A DNA stretch of 64,000 nt from Robinsoniella sp. (GCA_023664735.1 JAMPFB010000003.1:1-64000), one strand, 5' to 3'. Shown: positions 15,374 through 25,828, counted from the first letter of the stretch. The notes: generated by a model not told the origin, from the letters alone. Made by a program: numbers and translations.

Positions 15374-15850
15374 ATGAAACAATTTATAGAGAAAAGCTTC
15401 ATCCTAATATCATTTGCCATGCTGCTTATCCTGCTTATGCCGGCTACTGCAGAAGCAAAAGCGAAATTGAATAAGAAATCAATCACACTGGATGCCGGAA
15501 AGAGCACAAAGCTGAAGCTTACCGGCACGAAAAAGAAAGTGACTTGGAGCAGCTCCAATAAGAAGATAGCAACCGTATCTTTCAGCGGGAAAGTGAAAGC
15601 AAAAAGTGAAGGTACCGTTACCATCAGGGCGAAAGCAGGAAAGAACACCTATAAATGCAAGGTCACAGTATTAGACAATTGGAGCAATAATTATAAAGCA
15701 TTAGCAAAGGCATGTAAGACTGGAAACAGCAGCCGTTTATCATATACAGAGAGCTGATAAAGGTGAAAAAAATATTGTCACAGAATATCAGGAAGGATAT
15801 GTCGGTTGAGGAAAAGGCTTTGGTGCTTCATGAGACTTTGAAAAATGGAA
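15374..15850 (+). pseudogene. Truncated copy of the Big_2/transglutaminase surface protein
   Basis: The first 127 codons (signal peptide plus a Big_2 immunoglobulin-like domain) match the intact gene at 19930 nearly residue for residue. The frame then stops at 15757 where the intact gene continues into SYTDKKVLSKV. Decayed homology to the next part (IRSGMPDEEKALVLHD) persists to about 15850. The transglutaminase-like domain is gone. The short protein might still be secreted, but it reads as a broken duplicate. The duplication included the toxin unit in front. Confidence 0.8.
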
Positions 15851-15930
15851 GGAACTCAAGACAAAGAATGTAAGACAAATTCCTTTTACTAAGCGCAATA
15901 AAAGTATAATGAAAGAAAGTTGGAAAAAAT

Positions 15931-18900
15931 ATGGATAAATTAGAGAAAGCAAATGAAATAATTGAATTTTGGCGAAAGACAGAACTTTTTACTCAGGAAA
16001 ATTTAAAAACAGAAAGCTATGATAATAAAAGCAAGGTAAAAAAGGAATTAAGGGAAGTAGAATCAAAAGGAGAGATGAGTACAAAGAAGCTTGTACTTTA
16101 TCATGAATTATCCATTTTTACAGATTTTAATGTAGCTGTATCTGAGGATAAACGAAGATTTAAATGTAAGGAAGAAGTAGAAAATGAGGTGGTTGGAAGC
16201 GAGTGTCTCATAAATATTGGAAAAGTGAAGCGGAAGGAATGTGTAGAAAAGCTTAATGAGTTGCTTGGAATAGAGGATGATGTAGAAGGGGATAGAAGTA
16301 ATATATGTTGCATAACGTTGAAAGTTAGTAATCAGGGTGAATATATTCAAAAATCTTTACAAATATCACCCATCTTATGGGGAATATCCGTATTACAAGA
16401 GTTTGAAGAGGATGCTGCTTCTTATTTGAATTTAAAATGCTATGCGGATGCTTGCATTTGTTTGAAGATTATTTAATAGATAGACAAATATTGAATGGTA
16501 AAGGTCTATTTAAACTATGGATGATGTTTTCAAAACAATATATTGAGCCAATATGCAAAACATCATACGATTTTGAAGGTTTCTTTTATTATTCCATTTA
16601 TAAAGATAAAAAAATAAAGAAAGAATATGAGGAAAAGAATGAAGAATCGAATGAACTATTAAATAGTTATTACGTAAAGGATTTACAATTGGTGGAAACG
16701 GGTATTCAAGATAAAAAGTTTGGAGAAAATAGTGTGATGGAAAAAAATATAATTGATTATATTATTTCCAATTATGGTAAAGGGCAGGATGAAATAGAAG
16801 ACAAGCAAAAAATTGATATTAAAAATGACAAGCATATGCTAACATATTGGCTTTCGGCAGAGAATTTATCGCTTGGAAAGTGGCCATCAAGATTTTCACC
16901 AGCACTAATGCAACAAGTTGCAATCAATATCGGATTGGCAGAAAATGAAGAAAATACAAAAATATTTTCAGTTAATGGACCTCCGGGAACAGGGAAAACG
17001 ACTTTGCTAAAAGAAATAATTGCTAATAACATTGTAGAAAGAGCAATGTTATTAAGTGAGTACGATGATTCTGATAATGCTTTTGAAAAATGCGAATTTT
17101 CTTTTGGAGATAAAGAGAATAATGGCTATGACAGGTATTTTAGATATTATTATAAGCTTAAAAATGATAAAATAAAAGACTATGGAATGCTAGTTGCTTC
17201 TTGCAATAATGCAGCAGTGGAAAATATTACGTTAGAATTACCAGATGGAGAAGCATTGTGTGGCTCATTAAAAGGAATACCAGAAATCGAGGAATTATTT
17301 AACATTAAGGAAACAAAACTAAAAGAAAAATACAATATAAAAAACGTAGCTAATGGAGAAAAACCCGATATTTATTTTTCATGGTTAGCTCACAGACTTA
17401 TAAAGAATGATGCGAAAGATGAGAAGCCTATGAAAGAGTGGGGATTGATTTCTGCTCCATTAGGTAAAAAAAAGAATATATCAAGTTTTGCATTTCATGT
17501 GCTTAATCCTCTTTTGGATGACTTAATGAAAAGAAAAGATATCGAGGCAAGAAAAGAAAAGTATAAAGAAGCTGTAAAAGTATTTAGGAATCAGTATGAG
17601 AAAGTAAATAATTTAAAACAGGAACTAGAAACAATTAGTATATTGCCAGATAAATTTACTGTGTTAATAAAGAAAATGGAGGAGCAAATTGATGTTCAAA
17701 CGGAAGCCATAGAAACGTTAAAAGAAAAATATATGGAAGTAAAAAAGGAATCAGAAAAATTAGCTGTTCAAGAAAAAAATTTGTTAGCAGAAATTGAAGT
17801 ATGCAAATTAAATATTAAGAATTGCAATAATAAATTAAGCGTTTATATTTCTGAAATGAAAAATCTAAAATCAGAAAAAAATGAAATAATGGAAAAACGA
17901 TTCAAAGTAGAACGATTCCTGATTCTTGATTTGTTAATTTATAAGTTTTTTAATTATAAAACTGCAAAATTTTCTATTAATGAGGAATATAATCAACAAT
18001 ATGAGTATATTTCTAAAAACTGCAATGAACTTGAACTAATTATAGAGGGATTAAAGAATGAAATAAGAAAATATGAAACAAATGTAAGAGAAGATTTATT
18101 AAAAAAAATAAATATGATAAAGACTGACATAGAAATAAAATCAAATAAAATATGTGCATATGAAAAGAAAATTAAAGATAGTGAAGAAGTCTTGGAGCAA
18201 TATAAATTAGAACGAGATGATATAACTAATGAATACGAGTATAAAATCAAAAGTATAAAAAGGGATATGACGATAATAGATAAAGAATTTTGGGAAAAGT
18301 ATGATAGTAGTGATGAACTGAAAGCAACTGAAATTCAAACTTCAAATCCGTGGACAACGGATGCGTTTAATAGGGAACGGGAAAAATTATTTTATTTTGC
18401 GCTGCAATTACATAAAAAATTCATATTATCTTCTAAGTATTGCAAATGCAATTTTAAAAATCTTCTTATGATGTGGGGAATGAGCAATAATTGTGATGAT
18501 GAACCAGTGCAGTATGCCAAGCGGGATAAAGAGGCTGCATATACAGAACTATTGAATACACTGTCTTTATTAGTCCCTGTTATATCTACAACATTTGCAT
18601 CAGTGCAGAGCTTTTTGGAAAATATAAACAAGCCAGGTGCGCTGGGAATGCTAATTATAGATGAAGCAGGGCAGGCTTCTCCACAACTGCCCATAGGAGC
18701 CTTTTACAGATGCAGGAAAGCGATTGTTGTAGGAGATCCTAAGCAGGTGGAACCAGTAGTCACCCAGGACGTGACAAGAATTAGAAGGGTGTTTTCAAAT
18801 GATAATATAAAATCATATTTGGATAAAAAGATTTCCGTTCAGCAGTTTGCGGATAGCATTAATAAATATGGAACATACCTTCCAGGCAGTGATAGAGAAA

Positions 18901-19523
18901 TAAAACCAGATTGGGTAGGATGTCCATTGATTGTTCATAGGAGATGTATATCACCTATGTTTGACATTTCAAATGAATTATCATATGGAAATATGATGAA
19001 GAAGAAAACGGAGCACCCAAACCCAGAAAAAGAAAAAACCTTTTTATATAGTGCATCAAAATGGCTAGATATTTCCGGAGCTGCCCAAAGTCCAAATAAT
19101 AAAAATTACTTTGTCGCCCAACAAGGAGAAGAAGTGTATCAAATGGTAAAAAAAGCATTCAGAATTAAGAATGATTCTCCAGATTTATATATTATTTCTC
19201 CTTTTGTCTCTGTTATCGGCGGAATTGTAGAAAGATTGAAAGAAGATTTTGAACTTAAGGAGTTGTTTGGAGATAAAATCAGTAGATTCTGTGAAAATAA
19301 TTGTGGTACAGTACATAAATTTCAGGGAAAAGAGGCATCAGAAGTTATTTTTTTGTTGGGATGTGGAGATGATGAAAAATCACAGAGGGCTGCCAAATGG
19401 ATAAATAGTAATATCATAAATGTAGCAGTAACAAGAGCAAAATATAGATTATATGTTGTTGGAAGCAAAGAGGTATTTAAAAATATGAAAAATTTTCATG
19501 TAATATTAAAACATTTAACTTGA
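15931..19523 (+). pseudogene. UPF1-like SF1 helicase with coiled-coil insert; frame break near 16440-16470
   Basis: Two overlapping frames (15931-16476 and 16437-19523) together encode one protein of about 1200 residues. The second has Walker A GPPGTGKTT (near 16980), Walker B LIIDEAGQASPQ, GDPKQVEPV, the late motif TVHKFQGKEASEVIFLLG and NVAVTRAKYRLYVVG. These are hallmarks of UPF1/DNA2-like SF1 helicases. A long coiled coil (about 17540-18290) splits the helicase core. The frames join between YADAC and FEDYLIDRQ. The downstream ATG at 16437 lacks a ribosome site. A one-base deletion is most likely; frameshifting is possible. Large helicases of this type occur in defence loci. Confidence 0.75.
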
Positions 19524-19695
19524 GGAGGCAGCTTGTTAAAATCTTATGTTTACATTTAAATGAAGATATTAAGCAACTAAGGAATGATTTCTATATATTT
19601 CTTAAACTTAGTAAAATATCCTGTTTATACTACAAAAAATATGTTACAATGTAGTTTGTGGGAACGATTGCCCCTTGAGAAAGGGGGAGATGCCT

Positions 19696-19794
19696 ATGCA
19701 TTATGTTACATATGATAATTTGATCCAGATAGGATTGTTCATCGTGGCATTAGTAGGTCTCGTTTACGAGATAAGTCATAAAGACAAAAAATAA
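19696..19794 (+). CDS. Type I toxin-like (holin-like) peptide 7 (32 aa)
   Basis: A 32-residue peptide with LIQIGLFIVALVGLVYEI as the membrane helix and a Lys-rich tail; it is a close relative of peptide 3. AAAGGGGGAG precedes the ATG at 19696, and CCCCTT only three bases upstream of AAAGGGGG forms a tight hairpin that should hide it. A TACAAT -10 box is at 19645-19650. The hairpin terminator AACCGCC/GGCGGTT at 19793-19821 is bidirectional. Confidence 0.72.
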   Translation: MHYVTYDNLIQIGLFIVALVGLVYEISHKDKK

Positions 19795-19872
19795 CCGCCC
19801 CTCGGCAAAAGTAAGGCGGTTATTTTAAGCTAATACATTTGCAAGGGGTACAACTTAGTACCACTTACTTTT
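19783..19872 (-). ncRNA. Predicted antisense antitoxin RNA 7
   Basis: The minus-strand promoter has TTGTAT (19902-19907), a 17-base spacer and TAAAAT (19879-19884). The RNA carries the same GGTAC/GTACC hairpin as RNA 6 and ends after hairpin 19793-19821 in ATTTTTTGTC, complementary to the toxin's final Lys codons. Confidence 0.66.
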
Positions 19873-19929
19873 AAAGATATTTTATCACATGTAAGGAAAA
19901 AATACAATCAGCTCATGGGGGAATTTTAT

Positions 19930-20922
19930 ATGAAACAATTTATAAAGAAAAGCTTCATTCTAATATCATTTGCAATGCTGCTCATCCTGCTTATGCCGGC
20001 TGCTGCAGAAGCAAAAGCGAAATTGAATAAGAAATCAATCACACTGGATGTCGGAAAGAGCACAAAGCTGAAGCTTACCGGTACGAAAAAGAAAGTAACC
20101 TGGAGCAGCTCCAATAAGAAGATAGCAACCGTATCTTCCAGCGGAAAAGTAAAAGCCAGAAGTGAAGGTACTGCTACGATCAGGGCGAAGGCTGGAAAGA
20201 AGACCTATAAATGCAAGGTTACGGTACTAGACAATTGGAGCAATAATTATAAAGCAATAGCAAAGGCATATAAGACTGGAAACAGCAGCCGTTTATCATA
20301 TACAGATAAAAAGGTGCTGTCTAAAGTAAAAAAGATTTTATCCCAAAATATCAGAAGTGGAATGCCAGATGAAGAAAAAGCGCTTGTGCTCCATGACTGG
20401 ATATGTAAAAATGCAACCTATGAATCTTATACAAAAGGAAGAGTAAGTGGGCAGGTAAACTATGTGGACGTGCTTTTTAAAGGGAAAGCCTGTTGTGCAG
20501 GATATTCCGGAGTTTATCAGTTGTTCATGCAATGTTTGGGTATTGAGAATCAGGTAGCGATTTCGCAAACTCATGGTTGGAACGTGGTTAAAATAGATGG
20601 GAAATGGTACAATGTGGATATTACGTATGATTATAATCATGGTAATGGAATATTGCATACATACTTTTTAAAGTCAGATCAATGGTTGCCGCAAGGAACA
20701 AGTCATATTGCCACCAATAAAAAGAAGAAATGCAATAATGAAGATTTTGAAACCTATCCATATACAGGTAAATATCCTGTAATCAATACTACAGAAGAAC
20801 ACATGGCTTATCTGGAAAAAATCAAGAGCAAAATGAAGGTTGGAGAGAGGAGAACAGCTATCTATTTAAAAAATTCCTCTGTACAGTGGGGTTTGTCAAG
20901 TAAAGTGTGTAAATTAATTTAA
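19930..20922 (+). CDS. Secreted Big_2 plus transglutaminase-like protein, 3' end altered by IS insertion
   Basis: The 330-residue protein has a signal peptide (about residues 1-28, ending AEAKA), a Big_2 immunoglobulin-like domain (about 30-105) and a transglutaminase-like domain. The expected triad is visible: Cys in GKACCAGYSG, His in THGWNVVK and Asp in VDITYDYN. The start at 19930 follows GGGGGA. The last seven codons (from about 20901) lie in the terminal repeat of an insertion sequence, so the native C-terminus has been replaced. Such proteins act at the cell surface in protein cross-linking or cleavage; the substrate is unknown. Confidence 0.8.
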   Translation: MKQFIKKSFILISFAMLLILLMPAAAEAKAKLNKKSITLDVGKSTKLKLTGTKKKVTWSSSNKKIATVSSSGKVKARSEGTATIRAKAGKKTYKCKVTVLDNWSNNYKAIAKAYKTGNSSRLSYTDKKVLSKVKKILSQNIRSGMPDEEKALVLHDWICKNATYESYTKGRVSGQVNYVDVLFKGKACCAGYSGVYQLFMQCLGIENQVAISQTHGWNVVKIDGKWYNVDITYDYNHGNGILHTYFLKSDQWLPQGTSHIATNKKKKCNNEDFETYPYTGKYPVINTTEEHMAYLEKIKSKMKVGERRTAIYLKNSSVQWGLSSKVCKLI

Positions 20923-20968
20923 TTTTTTTCGGCGGTCTTAATTGACCGCCGTATTTATTGTATGAAGA

Positions 20969-21220
20969 TTAATCAAATGGCAGTTCCTCGCCATTTCTAT
21001 AAGCCTCATATAAAAGCAGCATATCGTGTTCTTTCAGATATTGATAGCAGGTGAGGAGTTCGTTCATGAGCGTTATCCGGGAGGTCCGTTGATACTGCAA
21101 TTCCTCTGCCAGCGTGTTAAATTTCAGGTCTGTGCGCATGGCTTCTGCAATAAATTCATCAATCGTAACTTCTCCGGCTGTATGACTCTGTTCTTCAAAA
21201 TAATCGTAGTATCTGCTCAT
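20969..21220 (-). CDS. Small accessory protein of the insertion sequence
   Basis: The 83-residue acidic, helical protein (begins MSRYYDYFEEQSH) has an AAAGGAG ribosome site eight bases before its ATG. It starts 20 bases after the transposase stop on the same strand and lies inside the terminal repeats, so it belongs to the insertion sequence. I do not recognise its family. It may modulate transposition. Confidence 0.6.
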   Translation of the reverse strand: MSRYYDYFEEQSHTAGEVTIDEFIAEAMRTDLKFNTLAEELQYQRTSRITLMNELLTCYQYLKEHDMLLLYEAYRNGEELPFD

Positions 21221-21240
21221 GTATAAACTCCTTTCCGTTT

Positions 21241-22504
21241 TTAGGAATTTTCATATTTTAGTATCCGCTTCTGAATCTTTTCATCCATCGAAAGCTGGTT
21301 CCAGACCATTGCCCAGTTTGATACCGGGCGCCCATTCCATTTCTTATACAGCTCTGTAATCCTTAAATACAAGGCTTTCAGGACAGCGTCTTCACTGGGG
21401 AATGAACCTTTCTTTGTCACCTTTCTGAAACTGGAATTAATGGATTCTATGGCATTTGTGGTATACATTATTTTACGTACAGCGCTTCCGTAATTATATA
21501 ACTGTTCCACATGGGACCAGTTGCGGACCCAGACGTCAACAGCACCCGGATACTGGCTCCATGCCTGTTTAAGCCGCTCAAACTCTGCCGCTGCCGCTTT
21601 CAGGCTGGCAGTACCGTACACCTTCTTTAACTGGGCGGTAAATGCCTTGTAATCTTTGGAAGGTATGTATTTCACGGAGTTACGGATCAGGTGCACGATG
21701 CAGCGTTGTATAACTACATCTTTGAAAATAGATTTTACCCCTTCTTCCAGTCCGGACACGCCGTCCATACTGATAAAGAGAATGTCCTCGACACCCCGGG
21801 TTTTGATTTCGTCAAATATCTGCATCCAGTAATGCTTGCCCTCGGCTTCCCCAATCCAGATACCAAGGATATCTTTGATCCCATTTACGTCATACCCTAA
21901 AATCACATATACCGCACAGCTTTTTGTCTCCATATCTTTTCGTATATTGACGTACAAGCAGTCCACAAAGAGGAATGTGTAGAACTTTTTAAGTGGTCGG
22001 TTCTGCCATTCGTTTGCAGTTTCTATTACCCGGTCTGTGATATTGGAGATTGTTTCGTGGGAGATTTCAAAACCATAGATGTCCTCTATCGTATCAGCGA
22101 TATCCCGCTGGCTCATTCCCTTGGCGTACATGGACAATACCTTGTCTTCAATTCCACTGACATCCTTGGAACGCTTCGGTATCAGCTGCGGCTCAAAAGA
22201 GCTGTCCCTGTCACGGGGTGAATTAATTTCCACTTCTCCCATTGTGGTTTTGACACTTTTGTGAGTATACCCATTTCTGCGGTTGGCAGTTTCTTTATAG
22301 CCATGATCGTTTGTATCATAGCCAAGATGACTGTTCATTTCCCCCTGAAGCATGGCTTCAAACATAGGGCCGAAGATATCCCTTAATGCATCCTGCATAT
22401 CCTCTGCAGATTTTGGCTGGTACTGTTCAATAATTGCTTGGGCGATAGCCTTGCTGGCCTCGTTTTTTTTTGTTTTTACGTGGTGCCATAAGTGCGTTAC
22501 TCAT
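21241..22504 (-). pseudogene. IS256-family transposase with N-terminal frame break in an A9 run
   Basis: The main frame (21241-22398, 385 residues) has the mutator/IS256 DDE features: VDCLYVNIRKD, ISMDGVSGLEEG and YTTNAIESINSSFRK. The natural N-terminus begins at ATG 22504 (MSNALMAPRKNK) but is out of frame. The A9 run at 22463-22471 is one base longer than the frame EASKAIAQAIIEQYQP requires. This could be a real inactivating slip, polymerase slippage that restores the protein, or a sequencing error. Downstream catalytic residues look intact. Confidence 0.8.
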
Positions 22505-22594
22505 AATCCTTTCGATTCCTTTCTTTTAGTGTATCGCACTTTATAATAAAAATAAAGTGCATAAGTTTTTGTTACCGGTAACTTACACACTTTA

Positions 22595-22847
22595 TATTAC
22601 ACTCTCTTTGTTTAGGCTTACTTATGCTATTCTTCCCAATTCTATCCAAAATGATGGTGAGAATTGAAAAACGAGAAAGGATTATCGAAATATTAGTGGT
22701 TTTGGATATCATAGTAGGATTAGTTGAAGCTATCCGGATAGCAATTTCCTAATGAAGCCTTCTTTTAATTGAATATATCACAGAAAAAATAAGCCATGAA
22801 GAGCCTCCTGTTGGTAATTCGTACTGACAGGAGGGAAGGAGGGATCC
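22595..22847. promoter_or_regulatory. Leader with ribosome-site hairpin before the nucleoid protein gene
   Basis: CCTCCTGT (22804-22811) pairs with ACAGGAGG (22827-22834), directly before the ribosome site GGAAGGAGG. CCTCC can also pair with that site itself, so translation may be controlled. An unconvincing 33-codon hydrophobic frame (22651-22752) lacks a ribosome site. Confidence 0.4.
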
Positions 22848-23699
22848 ATGCAGAAAGAAGATATCAGAATAAAAAGAGTCATTATACATATTTTAAATCC
22901 GGCAGCCGGTTTGCCGGTGCTATCAGATGTGGAGATGGAATTCGGATCGGACTTTGCGGATTTTTTTAGGGAGCACATCTACAAAATCATGTCCAGTGAT
23001 GATTGCAAGAAATGTAAATTTTATAAAAAGGAATCAGAGGTGTATCAATTACTTGCCTCCTATCAGGAGGATGACTTTGTTTCCATGAGTCAAGATATAG
23101 CAAATTACCTATACCAGATTATGAGCAGCAATATTGATATCCCGCCGGCTGAAAGAAGCTGCCATGATTGCCATGGACGACCTTCCATACAGGCAATTGA
23201 GAAAAAATATGAGGTAAATGGAGAAAAAACCAATTATTTTACTTCACTCTTTTTGAAATGCAGCAGCGAGATATCCCATAAGTCCAAACTGTCCGTAGTA
23301 ACCAAAGCTGTAGAAAAAGTTCAAAACAACTATTATGACGAAGAACAGCTATATGAAGAGAACATGCGCGCAAAAAGTATTATTTATGAAACTTTGGAGG
23401 ATGGAAGCTTTGCGGTGGAAGAGCTTTCAGATAAAATTTTCGGCAATGATTATGGCATGAAAGCAGAGTTTCAGGAGAGCATGGAAAAATATGATCTGGT
23501 AAAACAGGAGATTGCGCCCAAAAATGAAGGAACCATAAAAAAATATGCTTTCCAGAACCTGCTTACAGATACAGGAATAGAAATCAAGATCCCCATGGAA
23601 CAGTACATCAATACAGATTTTGTAGAAATTGTCAGGGAAGCAAATGGGAGCATTTCCTTATGTATAAAAAATATTACGCATCTGAAGGCGAAACTTTAA
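22848..23699 (+). CDS. 37-kDa nucleoid-associated protein (NdpA/YejK-like)
   Basis: The 283-residue protein opens with IIHILNPAAGLPVLSDVEME, close to the conserved start of the NdpA/YejK family, and keeps FFREHIYKI soon after. These proteins bind DNA and associate with the nucleoid; mobile elements often carry them, possibly to shape or mask their DNA. It ends one base before the topoisomerase frame, so the two are translationally linked. GGAAGGAGG precedes the ATG. Confidence 0.8.
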   Translation: MQKEDIRIKRVIIHILNPAAGLPVLSDVEMEFGSDFADFFREHIYKIMSSDDCKKCKFYKKESEVYQLLASYQEDDFVSMSQDIANYLYQIMSSNIDIPPAERSCHDCHGRPSIQAIEKKYEVNGEKTNYFTSLFLKCSSEISHKSKLSVVTKAVEKVQNNYYDEEQLYEENMRAKSIIYETLEDGSFAVEELSDKIFGNDYGMKAEFQESMEKYDLVKQEIAPKNEGTIKKYAFQNLLTDTGIEIKIPMEQYINTDFVEIVREANGSISLCIKNITHLKAKL

Positions 23700-23718
23700 A
23701 ATGAGAAGAGGTAAAATT

Positions 23719-25785
23719 ATGGGAAAAATATTAGTAATAGCAGAAAAACCATCTGTAGGCAACGATATAGCCAGAGTATTAGGATGTACCGAGAAAAAAG
23801 ACGGATACATAGAAGGAAACGAATACATAGTAACATGGGCAATAGGGCACTTAATAGGACTTAAATATCCGGAAGAGCATGAGGAACGTTTCAAAACATG
23901 GGAAATAAAAGACCTGCCATTCCATTTTCCGATATCGGAATCGCTAAAGGTGCTTCCTGACACATCAAGACAATTCAACACAATCAAAAAACTCATTCAT
24001 AGGAATGACGTGGACAGCCTGATCAATGCCGGCGATGCCGGAAGGGAGGGCTATCTGATTCAGGAATGGATTTACAGGATGGCTGGCAATAACAAGCCGG
24101 TAAAAGTCCTTTGGGCAAGCTCTGTTACAGACGAAGCCTTAAAAAAGGCATTTTCGGATTTAAAGGAAAACAGAGAATTTTCTTCCTTACTGGATGAAGC
24201 AGAGGCAAGGGCAGAGGGAGACCATCTTTTGGGAATCAATTACAGCCGGGCGCTGACCCTTACAAAAGCTTCCGGAACCACTTTGAGCTATGGAAGATGC
24301 CAGACCCCATTGTTGAATCTGGTTATCCAAAGGGATTTGGAAATTGAAAATTTTAAGCCGGAGCCATACTATCAGGTGGAAGCTTCCTACCGAAAGGGGT
24401 TCAAGGGAACCCTCATATCCGAAGACAAGAAAAAATTAGATTTCAAGGAGCGGATTGAAGCGGAAAAGGTACTGGAAGAATGTGCCGGGAACGAGGCGGA
24501 AGTGGTGGAATATGTCACAGAAGATAAATCCAAGAAGCCGCCATTGCTCTATGATCTGGCGACCCTGCAGAAAGCAATGGGCGCTGCTTATGGATTTACT
24601 CCGGATCATACGCTTTCCATCGCCCAAAGCCTGTATGAAAAACATAAGATATTATCTTATCCAAGAACGGACAGCCAATATTTAAGCAACGATCTTTATC
24701 ATGAGATAAAAGCCCATGTCCTAAGCTGCAATTTTGGCATATTCCGGCAGTTTATAGCTTCCATTGATTTGGACAGCCTGAAAGCGGAAAAACGGTATTT
24801 TAACGACCTGAAGGTAACAGACCACCATGCGCTGATTCCCACCATAAATCCGGAAACGGAACATATATATTCCAGCCTTGCTCCGGATGAAAAGAAGGTA
24901 TTTGATGCCGTAGTAATCAGCCTGCTTGCCATATTTTATCCGGACTACGAATACAGCATCACCACCATAGTAAATAAAATAGGAAACCATTTCTTTTTAT
25001 CAAAAGGAAATACAATAAAAAAACTTGGTTTTAAAGAAATATTCAAGCTGGACCAGGAAGAAAATCCGGAGGAAAAAGAGGACAAACAGCTCCTGCCGGT
25101 TCTGCAGGTAAAGGAGAGGATTGCTGTTGATGGTTTAAAAATAATGGATAAAAAGACCACAGCCCCAAGCAGATATACAGTCAGTTCCCTGATATCTTTA
25201 ATGGAAAAATATAAAATCGGCACTGCAGCAACAAGGGCGGAAATCATTAAAAAGCTCATGAATCCGAAAAGAGCCTACTTGAAGCTGGAGAAAGGAAAAT
25301 ATCTTTCAACTCCATTAGGCAGGGCTTACATAAAGGTTATCCCGGACAAATTAAAGGCGCCGGAGCTGACCATGAATTTTGAGGAAAAGCTTGCCATGAT
25401 AAATTCCGGACAGCTTGAAAAGGAAGCATTTTTAAAAGAAATCGTAACGGAACTGGAGGAAAACATTGCCGTCTTTTCCAAAGAAGCCGGTACTGGAGAA
25501 AAAATCAGTGCAGAAGCCGGCGATGAGGGAATCGGAAATTGCCCTATATGCCATAAACCCATGAGGGAAGGGCGGAAGAATTTTTACTGCTCTGGCTATA
25601 AGGAGGGCTGCCAGTTTGTCATCTGGAAGACCATCAGCGGAAAAACCCTGACGAGGGCACAGCTCAAACAGCTTTTAAGCAAAGGGAAAACAGGAAAGAT
25701 AAAGGGCTTCCAAAGCAGGAACGGAAAATCCTTTGAAGCAGCCCTGTACGTAAAGGAAGATAAAAGTATTGGATTTCGGTTTTAG
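23719..25785 (+). CDS. topB: DNA topoisomerase III
   Basis: The 688-residue type IA topoisomerase starts with the Toprim domain (ILVIAEKPSVGNDIARVLG; NAGDAGREGYLIQEW as the acidic metal site). The active-site Tyr lies in ILSYPRTDSQYLSND, and a C-terminal zinc-finger-like segment (CPICHKPMREGRKNFYCSGY) follows. It decatenates and relaxes single-stranded-containing DNA. Plasmid and ICE copies are thought to support replication or conjugal DNA processing. The start at 23719 is preferred because AGAGG lies upstream; a frame from 23701 would add six residues. Confidence 0.93.
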   Translation: MGKILVIAEKPSVGNDIARVLGCTEKKDGYIEGNEYIVTWAIGHLIGLKYPEEHEERFKTWEIKDLPFHFPISESLKVLPDTSRQFNTIKKLIHRNDVDSLINAGDAGREGYLIQEWIYRMAGNNKPVKVLWASSVTDEALKKAFSDLKENREFSSLLDEAEARAEGDHLLGINYSRALTLTKASGTTLSYGRCQTPLLNLVIQRDLEIENFKPEPYYQVEASYRKGFKGTLISEDKKKLDFKERIEAEKVLEECAGNEAEVVEYVTEDKSKKPPLLYDLATLQKAMGAAYGFTPDHTLSIAQSLYEKHKILSYPRTDSQYLSNDLYHEIKAHVLSCNFGIFRQFIASIDLDSLKAEKRYFNDLKVTDHHALIPTINPETEHIYSSLAPDEKKVFDAVVISLLAIFYPDYEYSITTIVNKIGNHFFLSKGNTIKKLGFKEIFKLDQEENPEEKEDKQLLPVLQVKERIAVDGLKIMDKKTTAPSRYTVSSLISLMEKYKIGTAATRAEIIKKLMNPKRAYLKLEKGKYLSTPLGRAYIKVIPDKLKAPELTMNFEEKLAMINSGQLEKEAFLKEIVTELEENIAVFSKEAGTGEKISAEAGDEGIGNCPICHKPMREGRKNFYCSGYKEGCQFVIWKTISGKTLTRAQLKQLLSKGKTGKIKGFQSRNGKSFEAALYVKEDKSIGFRF

Positions 25786-25828
25786 GACAAGAACCAAAAA
25801 ACATATATTGTTTAAAGGGGTGATTATT

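Larger units (their letters stand above)
20901..22594 (-). mobile_element. IS256-family insertion sequence with accessory gene
   Basis: Terminal inverted repeats TAAAGTGTGTAAATTA (from 20901) and, on the other strand, TAAAGTGTGTAAGTTA (ending 22594) bound a 1.69-kb unit. It contains an IS256-family transposase and a downstream 83-residue reading frame, both on the minus strand. I see no clear target-site duplication. It interrupts the end of the transglutaminase-like gene. A GGCGGTC/GACCGCC hairpin lies inside the left end. Confidence 0.78.

Noticed and set aside
16431..16437. Firm call of programmed -1 frameshifting in the helicase
   Set aside because: The heptamer is suggestive, but the protein reads better with a later shift and no downstream pseudoknot is evident, so a simple deletion is preferred.
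22651..22752. 33-codon hydrophobic frame as an eighth toxin
   Set aside because: No ribosome-binding site, no clear promoter or antisense promoter and no paired hairpin; kept only as a note.
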